Below, piece after piece: positions 18,948 to 28,300 of a stretch of 64,000 nt of DNA. The notes under the pieces are model-generated. The model was not told the origin of the DNA and did not search any database. It saw nothing but the letters and a program-made list of their open reading frames with translations. This DNA is from an uncultured Limosilactobacillus sp. (lineage in GTDB: Bacteria; Bacillota; Bacilli; Lactobacillales; Lactobacillaceae): positions 124,001-188,000 of the forward strand of contig NZ_CAKPYE010000003.1 of assembly GCF_934202705.1 (NCBI RefSeq), read 5' to 3'. Within the stretch, counting starts at the first letter, position 1. The number at the start of each line of letters is the position of its first letter. A program made the position numbers and the translations under genes.

Positions 18948-21900
18948 TTATTTATTTTCGCGTCGTTTCTTTGGAATCAACAAACCCAGACTGGTCAGAA
19001 GACTCGTCATCCCAAGAGCAATCAAACCATGTCGAGTTTGACTACCAGTTTGTGGTAATTGGCGTGACTTTTGATTAGCCGCCCAAGTCCTCGACCCATT
19101 CTCCTTTATTGGAACCTGATGAGTTGCTGTCGGCACAGCATGTCCGTTTTCTGGAACTGTGGATGAAGAAGGCTGATCAAGGCCTGATTGTTCAGGATGA
19201 TATTGATGTCCTGGATCGGTTGGCTGATGACCTTCCTCATGATGATCAGGCGTCGATACAAGATAATAAACAACGAGTTCATGAGTATCACCGTCCGTGT
19301 ACTTAACAGTTGCCACATCGACCTGATCTCGATCTGCAGTATAGCCGGCCACTTTCGGCGTCAATACGGCTGAATACTGCTGATCCCGTGGAACTGCATT
19401 CCAATGTGTAATCCCAGTGGATAAATCCTTAGTTCCCGTTTGCTTAAAGGTCACAGTTTGAACCTGATCACTCGGCGTCTGATCACCAGCGCCTTCATAA
19501 TGAATTGTCCGGGTAACCTTGTACTCACGCTCAGTTGGCACTAGCTTATGTGTCACATAAATCGTTACTAACTGCGGTTGACCAGCCTTAAAGGTTAAGC
19601 CCGCTAACGTATCTGACTTCTTCAATTGCTGAGCAGATGAATCATGTGGCACCACCGTATACTTATTTTGCAATCCATCCATAATTGCTTGGTAACGATC
19701 TTGAATCGTCAATGGCTTAGTCACATTATTTGGATCCATAAGGGTCGACGCTACTTCTTCATCGGTACCACCGATGCCCAGCTGCGTCGGTTCAGTAATC
19801 GTCTTTTCAACATTACCGTGTTGGTCTTCCAACTTCACTTGGTAATTAATCGTATGTGCTTTCTTTAAGAAGACGTAGTAATTCTGCACCGCACCAGATA
19901 ACTCACCATTGTAAACCATCCCGGCATCATTACCATCATATGACCGGTTAGAAGCATCACTAGAGTATGGATCAAACTTCTGCGGGCCACGCGTTTGCCG
20001 GTCCCGTTGGACGACTACATATCCCTCACGAGCCAGCTTTTGAATCACTTGGTCATCATAGGCAGTGTTGTCATAACTTTGATCCACTTTCGTGATGTTA
20101 ATCGTATGCGGTTCACTATTACTATCAAGTTCCAGTTCATTTCCTTGCGAATATGCATAATAACGATTTGTCGTTGGCGCCAATTGAACACCAGTCTGAT
20201 TTTCAAAGTCAGTTTTATCAGTGGCCTGCATTGGTTCCACGCCATCAACATCCATATAATGAATTTTGACCTTGACGGCATTATCAGTTGCCATTGGGTA
20301 AGCTGCATAACTAAGCTTCAACACTTGCGGATGCGGGTCTTGTCCTTGACTAAATTGCGTATCATCGAAGGTCCAAGTCTCATCACCTGGAATGGTAATC
20401 GACAACTGATTTGAATTAGGGTCAACACCAACCTTTGCATTTGGTAAGCCATCGACTGAAATCACGTATGGACTTGTTTGCTCAGTCGCACCATCAGCCA
20501 CCAAACTAAAGGTGTTGCCGTTGCTGCTTTCACCACTAACTAGATAGTTCAGAATCTGCAATAGTTTATCGTCACCAAGGTAGTAACCAGCCGCACTTTG
20601 CGGATCGTAGGCCGCCGTTAATCTAGCTTTCAGGGTCACGGTATGTACATGGCCTTGATTATCCGTCATTTGATAAGTGGCTTGATTAATATAGTAGCCG
20701 GCCCGTTGGTAAACCTTCAAACCACTTAGATACGACGCCATCGGGTTGGACTGATCAACGCTTGGGTGGTGAGGAATTGGTTGTCCCTGATCATCTGTAT
20801 CAGCAGTCCCTGTTTGATAAGAAACGTTGACATCCAACCCATTATAAGTCTCACTAGCGGTGCCATGTTTCAGTTTCATGGTAGCATCGCCCGTATTACC
20901 GGTCAGTTTAAAATAATCAGTCTGTGACTGGTCGGCTTGTGCAGTCGTCTTAGGTAGCGCAAACGGTGCCGTTACCGAGTTATTCGCATAAGGATCATTA
21001 TCACTAATGATGTAGAAATGTTGTTGACGCTGTTCAATTGGTGAATAAACGACGAAGAAGTTTTGCGTATAGCCAGCGATCCCTAATTGATCAGCTTGCG
21101 TTCCATCTGAATTATGATCGAATTCTGAGTTAGCTTGCAAGGCTGCCTGTAAACTATCGTATTTAACAATCGCTTGATTTTGAACCCCGCGATCTAACTG
21201 GGCTTTTGTAACATTTTGCATCACCGCATTTGGATCTTTAACCTGAGACAAACCCGTTAAGTCACTCATGGATTCCTCAGCATAGTAAACATGGTAAGTG
21301 TAGCCTGGCCGTTGTAAGTTTTGATCCGTCACCTGATCAAAGTTAATCTGCGTTTTCGCGGCTCCAACCGCCGACTTTAACAGCTGGTTGTTTTGACCAA
21401 GCGCTGAGCCAACCAACACGAGATTGGCATGTTGAGCACCGTACACCACTTGAATGTTCTGCACAAGGCTAATCGTGTTATCAGGTACTTGAGCTCCTTG
21501 ATCCACCTTGACATGCGAATCGTAAACTAATGGATAATTAATATTAATCTGGATTCCTTGCTTGGCAGTTAAAGCATTGAATTTTTGGATAATCTCCGCC
21601 AAGTTGGAAGGATAAATCGGTGTCAAAGTACGAATCGTTTTACCATCAGCACCTCGATTCGTATCAGTCCCGGCATTGATACTTTGCAAACTATTAGCCT
21701 GAATCTGTTCTGGGATTGTTACCTTATTCAGGGTTAACTTTTGAAATTCTGAACTATAGTCGGTAACATCAACATGACCCGTTAACGGATTACATTGTAC
21801 CGTGACCGTCACTGGATCCACGGTTTCCTGGTCTTTTGGCTGTAGCTCTTTCCCGGTGTCACCATTAATAAAGGTGACCGTCCGCTTAAGAGTAATCTTT

Positions 21901-24900
21901 TTCGTAACGGTTACCTTCTTAACCAAGTTGTAAACAACCGTATCGCCATCAAAGTCATAAGCGACCACTTTGCCAAACTGGGCCGTACCATTCGGTAACC
22001 CATATGGATATTGCGCATGACTATTTTCAATTCGTGGACCAGCTTCAACATCTAAAACATAGCCATCAGGGATCGCATCCATAATTGCTTTCGGAATCTT
22101 AGGTGTTCCAAATTTCTTCTGGGTCGCATAATTATCAAAGTCACTGTTCTTTGTCGCAGCCATAAAGTCGGTCTGTTTCATGGTGTCACGACCGTCTTGG
22201 TAAGTGTGGGCAGCAGCTGGCACCTGGATGTCCGGCTGGCTATTATCGCTGAAGTGTAACTTAAAGTTAACCTTTGAACGTCCACCAATTGTGATGGAAG
22301 CTGAATTTTTCCCGGCTGGCGTAATCACACTCTGTTTCAGATTATCAGCCCAGGTAGTCATAGATGCATACGCCGTTTTATTCAGATCGGCCACCAAGTC
22401 ATGATCAGCACCATTTAAGTTCAAACTATAGATGCTATTAGCTGCTACCTGTGGTAATTCTGCCAAGACGGTTTTAATCTTGGACCAGTCAGATACCTGA
22501 TCTGCCGCCACAAAATGCGTCCGTAATTGTGGATCATCCTTGGCGGTAGCAAGGTTGATATTGTCAGTTGAATAATACAGTTTGGCACCTGCAATCTGCT
22601 GGCCAGTTTGCGCGTTGACCACTTGAGCCGGCTGATGCTGATTTAGAGTGAAATTGAATTCCGACTGGCCGTCATCCGTCCCTGGAACATGGGCCACCAT
22701 CGTGACGTTGGTCAACGTCACATCTTGGGAATTTACCACCACGTTGGCAAACGTCATGTTTTGACTGCCCTTATCTTCAGAATATCCCTTGGTGGTAAGC
22801 GCCATGTCCTTATTTCCTTGTGACTGGGTGGTCGGATAAATGCCAAGCGCTGCGAGAATTTGCCATGAAGATTGCATTAGTCGATAAGTATTCGGCTGAT
22901 TCTCCACATACGCCAGTTCGTCACCAGTCGACCTACTACTACTCGAGATTGCTTCGCCGTCAGGCAACACTACATAAACGCGGTATTCACTACGTAGATT
23001 ACCGGAAGTGATTAATTCCGAGTTGTTCAGCGGAATCGTCAATGAAACGTTCTGGTCACGAGTAAACGTCCCACTGATTTTAATCACTTCGTGACCATTA
23101 ACATGCTGTGCCCTGATTTGTGCATCATCCGGCAATCCCGTTGTGTTGGCTAAATCAGCAGTAGCATTGGTTGGCATGACCACATAAAAGCTAAGCTTTT
23201 CCTGTTCATGGGTGAGATCGTCAACCCGAATCTCCATTTCACCACTGTGCTGGGTGCCACCTTGCTTATCATTTTGGTAAGCATTCGCACTCACGCTATT
23301 GTAATGCTTCTTTGGTACCGTTGGTTTCTTGGCGACAATCTTTTGGTTACCAGTGAAGTCGGCTACCGCATGGTTGTATGCTATTTGCAGTTCAGTATGT
23401 AAATTATTACCGACCTTGACCAGGGAGCCATCACGATACTTCGCCGCTAAGACTCCATCCAAATCAAATGTCTTTTGGTCATAAGCCAATAACTGGTCAA
23501 AAGTCAGTTCAACCTTTTTAATCAAACGACCATTTGTTGCATAAATATCATTACTTTTATAATTGGTCTTAGTTTCTTCAGAACCATCAGTATAAATCAA
23601 TCGGTAGTTAAAGCTCCCTAAATCGTTCCATGAGTGCACCTTGCTAATTTTCATCCCATCAGGAACGGTAATAGTAGCCGTGACATTCTTCAAATCAAAA
23701 CCTGTTTGGTTACCAAAAGAAACGGTGTTCAAATCGTGAACATCGGTATCTTCCTTGGGGGTAACTGGCTTACTGTAATCTTGATTACCATCATCTGTAT
23801 ACTCATAACGATCGGGCTGGACTTGCCCCGTTAGCATATCACCAATCGGCGTTTTATCTGGTCCATGATCGGCGCCTAAGATTTCAACCGTGACTGGATC
23901 AATGCTGACTGTATTGCGTTGCTGCTTAGTAGCATCCGTATTTTCAACTAGTTGTGGCTTGGCCGTGGTCTTAACCGTAGTATTGCCCCGTGGGGTGTCC
24001 ATCTTAAATTGACCCACTAAGGCCACGTTTTCATAGCCAGTACTAGTTAATTGAGCTGGCGCTAATTCGGGCAGTTCAATGACAATTTGAGTCCCTTGCT
24101 GACTAATTTGAGCATGAAACTTACTTAACCATTTTTGGTTAGCTTGCTTGGTCGCATCAGCATTGAGCACAAAATGTTCCGGCATTGGCACCGTAATTGT
24201 GGTCCCGTGATTAAACTTCTGGTCAATGGCAAACCGCAGTAGCCATTGATAATCAGTATTCGTCAAGATTGGTCCTTGAACCCGGTGACCTTGCATCGTA
24301 TAAAGATTACCGCTCCGACCATAATTTTCCCAGGATAAATTAGCATCGGTTGATACCCGCTGTTTGAAATCAAGCTGCTTAATCAGTTGATCATTTTTAT
24401 ATAAATCAATATGCCGGTTAAAGATCCCCGTTGAATGGACGGTTTGGTTATTAAAATTCGTTCCCGTACTTAAACCAATGACTTGATAAGCCGGCGCATC
24501 TTTCGTAAAGCGGTCTACAATGACCCACGCTTTGTTAGCAGCGTCATATTCACCATGCACATGATCCACAGTAGCAAAGTTACCACTAAAGTTCCCTGCT
24601 TCGACTTTATAAGTCCCACTGGCATCTAAGCCATCACCGGTCTCGGGAATCACAATTTTATAGACATCACCTGCTTTGGCTTCATTCGTATTAAACTTCA
24701 CCAGTAAGGGATCACCGGAATTAATTTGTTGCTGATCTGCTGTGAAAGTGGTTTGCTTTTTTACTTCAGTAGTGCTTTTGTTGGCTGCTAGTTGGTTTGG
24801 ATTGGTAGCAGTGGTCTTTACATCCGCAACCTGTAAACGATTGTCCTTAGATGGTTGTGCAAAATTTTGCTGATTAGCCGAATTTTTTAGTGTGACTTGC

Positions 24901-25109
24901 TGCTTAACTTGCTGACCACCAGTAGACACCTTGGCAGCGGCTGCTTGATCCACTGTCGGCTTAGCAACTGTATCGGCCTGAGCAGTTGCTGAATTACTGA
25001 CAAAATAAAAAGTGCTTCCTAATAAAACCGAAACGGTCCCAATTGATAGTTTCCGTAAACTAAAACGCTGTTTTTGGTTAGCACTATCCAAATTACGATT
25101 ACGTCTCAT
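18948..25109 (-). CDS. giant LPQTG adhesin with MucBP repeats (2053 aa)
   Basis: This is the largest intact gene here. A YSIRK signal (FSLRKLSIGTVSVLLG) is followed by a cleavage region near ATAQA (residue 45) and a Gln/Thr-rich linker. Residues of about 115-1000 form a tandem of Ig-like adhesin domains, starting with a segment (GDPLLVKFNTNEAKAGDVYKI) shared in style with the 9511 and 25321 genes. Residues of about 1050-1900 hold several MucBP-like modules (HTINYQVKLEDQHGN, TIHYEGAGDQTPSD, DLSTGITHWNAVP). A Pro/His-rich wall-spanning stretch precedes LPQTGSQTRHG, a hydrophobic helix and a KKRRENK tail. The start follows GGAGATTC at good spacing. Expected role: sortase-linked mucus or epithelial adhesion. 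The receptor is unknown. Confidence 0.92.
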   Translation of the reverse strand: MRRNRNLDSANQKQRFSLRKLSIGTVSVLLGSTFYFVSNSATAQADTVAKPTVDQAAAAKVSTGGQQVKQQVTLKNSANQQNFAQPSKDNRLQVADVKTTATNPNQLAANKSTTEVKKQTTFTADQQQINSGDPLLVKFNTNEAKAGDVYKIVIPETGDGLDASGTYKVEAGNFSGNFATVDHVHGEYDAANKAWVIVDRFTKDAPAYQVIGLSTGTNFNNQTVHSTGIFNRHIDLYKNDQLIKQLDFKQRVSTDANLSWENYGRSGNLYTMQGHRVQGPILTNTDYQWLLRFAIDQKFNHGTTITVPMPEHFVLNADATKQANQKWLSKFHAQISQQGTQIVIELPELAPAQLTSTGYENVALVGQFKMDTPRGNTTVKTTAKPQLVENTDATKQQRNTVSIDPVTVEILGADHGPDKTPIGDMLTGQVQPDRYEYTDDGNQDYSKPVTPKEDTDVHDLNTVSFGNQTGFDLKNVTATITVPDGMKISKVHSWNDLGSFNYRLIYTDGSEETKTNYKSNDIYATNGRLIKKVELTFDQLLAYDQKTFDLDGVLAAKYRDGSLVKVGNNLHTELQIAYNHAVADFTGNQKIVAKKPTVPKKHYNSVSANAYQNDKQGGTQHSGEMEIRVDDLTHEQEKLSFYVVMPTNATADLANTTGLPDDAQIRAQHVNGHEVIKISGTFTRDQNVSLTIPLNNSELITSGNLRSEYRVYVVLPDGEAISSSSRSTGDELAYVENQPNTYRLMQSSWQILAALGIYPTTQSQGNKDMALTTKGYSEDKGSQNMTFANVVVNSQDVTLTNVTMVAHVPGTDDGQSEFNFTLNQHQPAQVVNAQTGQQIAGAKLYYSTDNINLATAKDDPQLRTHFVAADQVSDWSKIKTVLAELPQVAANSIYSLNLNGADHDLVADLNKTAYASMTTWADNLKQSVITPAGKNSASITIGGRSKVNFKLHFSDNSQPDIQVPAAAHTYQDGRDTMKQTDFMAATKNSDFDNYATQKKFGTPKIPKAIMDAIPDGYVLDVEAGPRIENSHAQYPYGLPNGTAQFGKVVAYDFDGDTVVYNLVKKVTVTKKITLKRTVTFINGDTGKELQPKDQETVDPVTVTVQCNPLTGHVDVTDYSSEFQKLTLNKVTIPEQIQANSLQSINAGTDTNRGADGKTIRTLTPIYPSNLAEIIQKFNALTAKQGIQININYPLVYDSHVKVDQGAQVPDNTISLVQNIQVVYGAQHANLVLVGSALGQNNQLLKSAVGAAKTQINFDQVTDQNLQRPGYTYHVYYAEESMSDLTGLSQVKDPNAVMQNVTKAQLDRGVQNQAIVKYDSLQAALQANSEFDHNSDGTQADQLGIAGYTQNFFVVYSPIEQRQQHFYIISDNDPYANNSVTAPFALPKTTAQADQSQTDYFKLTGNTGDATMKLKHGTASETYNGLDVNVSYQTGTADTDDQGQPIPHHPSVDQSNPMASYLSGLKVYQRAGYYINQATYQMTDNQGHVHTVTLKARLTAAYDPQSAAGYYLGDDKLLQILNYLVSGESSNGNTFSLVADGATEQTSPYVISVDGLPNAKVGVDPNSNQLSITIPGDETWTFDDTQFSQGQDPHPQVLKLSYAAYPMATDNAVKVKIHYMDVDGVEPMQATDKTDFENQTGVQLAPTTNRYYAYSQGNELELDSNSEPHTINITKVDQSYDNTAYDDQVIQKLAREGYVVVQRDRQTRGPQKFDPYSSDASNRSYDGNDAGMVYNGELSGAVQNYYVFLKKAHTINYQVKLEDQHGNVEKTITEPTQLGIGGTDEEVASTLMDPNNVTKPLTIQDRYQAIMDGLQNKYTVVPHDSSAQQLKKSDTLAGLTFKAGQPQLVTIYVTHKLVPTEREYKVTRTIHYEGAGDQTPSDQVQTVTFKQTGTKDLSTGITHWNAVPRDQQYSAVLTPKVAGYTADRDQVDVATVKYTDGDTHELVVYYLVSTPDHHEEGHQPTDPGHQYHPEQSGLDQPSSSTVPENGHAVPTATHQVPIKENGSRTWAANQKSRQLPQTGSQTRHGLIALGMTSLLTSLGLLIPKKRRENK

Positions 25110-25236
25110 GAATAGAATCTCCTATATAAATCTTTTGATAAATAATTACTCACACTCTTTAATTTTAACATAAGGTTGCTAGCAAATAATCCCCAAGAAT
25201 AGGGCAATAATGACTGAATGTTTCTTTAATAAAAAA

Positions 25237-25268
25237 CTAGTACCGTCAGTCACACTGACGATACTAGT
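25237..25268 (-). terminator. terminator of the 25321-31128 adhesin
   Basis: Arms ACTAGTACCGTCAGT and ACTGACGATACTAGT form a strong hairpin with AAAAA on the left, which is a T-run on the minus strand. It is 53 bp beyond the adhesin stop. Confidence 0.85.
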
Positions 25269-25320
25269 CTCCTAATTATTCATCCAACCGAAGTTAGGAA
25301 AATAACTTTTCAGTTGTTAA

Positions 25321-28300
25321 TTATTTTTCATTTTTACGGTGCTGACTACCTAGCAAACCAATCATCCCAAAGATCGCACTCAGGCCAAGGCCTAATGCTG
25401 CTTGAGCAGGATGGTTACCAGTTTGTGGTAATCGCTGCTTGGACTGGTGGTTAGTAATACCGTTCATTGCAGTGGTACTCAATTGACGATCACCATTTGC
25501 GGTTCCTGCTTGGTCACTAGCAGTTATTACCTTGTGGTAGACAACGGTTACTGTCTGATCTGGCGTATCAAAGCTGACCGTCATCCCAGGGATCAATGCC
25601 ACGCTTGGTACATAGCCATTAATGGTTGGTGGTACCAGTGAGGAGAATTGTTGATTGGTTGGTGTCCATGGTTGCCAGCTAATCTGGTTAGTTACCCGAT
25701 CCTTGGTTCCAGTTCGTTGGAACGTCACCGTCTGGTAACCATCCGGTTGAGCTGGCGTACCATCATCATATCGATAGTGGATCACCCGGGTTACCGTGGT
25801 CGTTTCACTAACCGGTTCTGTACCATGCTTGAAGTGGACCTCGTATGACTGGTCAGTATTGTCATCCGTATCATAGATGATTTCCTTACCTTTCGTACTA
25901 TCTGAGACAAAATCATATCCTGAGTCTTTATAGCTCTGAATTGTCTTTTCAGTCGTGTAACCAGAATGCCCGTTGGAATAACCATTAAGCGTCTTCGTCG
26001 CTAATGTCTGGCCAGTCGTATCATCAATGTACTTTACGATTGCCCGTTGTGCGTCTGGCGTGTAGGTAACCTTCTCAGTAATGTCCTTCGTATCATGTTC
26101 GACCGGCGTCTTAGCTACTTGCTTTCGATCCGGCGTATACCCCGTTTCGGTTGGTGACGGGACTGCTGGGAACGTTTGCGATAGACTCCAAGTATCGTTC
26201 AGGACTTCTCCGGTAACCTTATCAATAACTTTCGTTTCTTCAAAGGTCCGACTGTCGTGATGTGGCTTAATGCCGTTTGTAACTGGGGTCCCATCCGAGT
26301 TCACGTACGTTATTGTCTGGTTAACCACATGCGTTAAGCCATCCTTATCCGTACCTTTCGGATATTTAGCGCCCTTTGGATCCTTATTGATTGGCTGGCC
26401 CGGTTTCCCTGGCTTTTCTGGGTTCACCGTGATCTTACCGTGTTTGAAGTGAACTTCATATGACTGGTCAGTCTTATCATCATGGTCAAAGACGACATGT
26501 TTGCCACTAGTTGTGTCTGAGACAAAGTCATAACCCAAGTTCTGGTAGCGGGTAATGGTGTCCTTAGTCTGGTAGCCCGAATCTTCGTCTGAGAAACCAG
26601 TTAGGTCCTTGGTTTCTAATGTCTGATGATCCGTATCATCAATATACGTGACCGTCGCCTTTTGAGCATCCGGCGTGTAGTAAACCGTCCGTTCAACCGG
26701 TTTCTTCGAATCATCATTTGGTGTTACCGTGACATCCTTGATACTCGTGTGATCCGGTGTATAACCTTGGACTGGTGGCGTATCAACCGGATCAAAGGTC
26801 TTGGACTTTGCATCCCAGGTTCCCGGAATGATGTTGCCAGTGACGTTATCCTTTTGGTTACCAGTTTGGGTAAAGGTAATCTTGGCTGGCGATTGATCCG
26901 CATGAGCCTGCTTACCAGTCGGTTGGCCCTTGGAATTCTTGTACTGATAGTGGACAACCTCTTTGAAGGACTTCTTGACATCCGGTGCCGGAGTCAAGTG
27001 GTGCTTGAAGTGGACCTCGTATGACTGATTAACCTTGTCATCATGGTCAAAGACAACGTTCTGACCATGCGTACCGTCTGAAACCAGATCGTAGCCCGAG
27101 TTTTGATAGTGTGTAATCCGCTCTTGGGTCTTGTATCCGGAATCTTCATCTGAGACACCAGTTAAGTCTTTCGCTTCTAGATGTTTACCGCCATCAGTAT
27201 CATCAATATACGTTACTGTCGCCTTTTGAGCATCCGGCGTATAGTAAACCGTCCGTTCAACTGGTATCTTTGGGTCAGCATTTGGCGTTACTGAAACGTT
27301 CTGGATACTAGTTTGATCTGGTGTATAACCTTTGATTGGTATCGTATTAACCGGATCGAAGGTCTTGGACTTCGCATCCCAGTCGCCTGTCGTGGTTTGA
27401 CCAGTAACCTCATCACGGGTCGTGGTTTGGGTAAACGTTACTTGTTTTGGCGATTGATCATTGCCAGCCTTGCGATCGGTATGGTGACCTTGAGCATCGT
27501 TGTACTTATAATGGATAATTTCCTGATAGTTACGCTCCACTGGGGTCTTAGTCAAATGATGTTGCAAGTGAATTACAAACTGTTGACTTGGTGCTGTCGT
27601 GTCATCATTTTCTGGCTGATTATCAAACTTACCAAATACATTCGTCCAGTCTTGCGGTTCACCAGTCTGGATAACTTGTGTGGCCGTCTTGCCCGTTACC
27701 TTCACGACGTCGTACCCTTGACTCTTCACCAGGTTCAGATCATTTTGTAAATCATCAAATGTAATCTGATCATTGTGCTTACCACGAGTAAATAACGGTG
27801 TTGGTAATCCACTATTATTGTGATCAGTATCATCAGCGAAGCTGACTTGGGCCCGTTCATCCTCATCTCTGGCAATCAAGTCATAGATGACCACGTCACC
27901 ATCCATGTAATACTTGACCGTCTTGCCCGACGTTAAATCACTAATTGATAACTGTTTATTTGGCGCACCATTCGCATAGCTGCCATGAGTTGAGTTCTCA
28001 GTGGCCTGCGGCTTGCTAGGATCTAGTAAACGGTACTCGCTGAGGTTAACACTCACATACCACCGATAACCTTCTGAATTAATCAGGTCCGTTGCCACCT
28101 GATTAATTTGGCCTAGGTTTAAATGATCTTGATTATCGGTATACGTCACGGCACCTTGCAGTGGCGCCTCCGTCGTTGGATGATATGAACTTGGGTCTAG
28201 AATGTGTTGTACCCCATCTATATCTTTATAACGGTACTTGATATGAATCGTTGACGTTCCTTGGACTTTGACCGCCGCTGATGATCCCATATTACTGCCT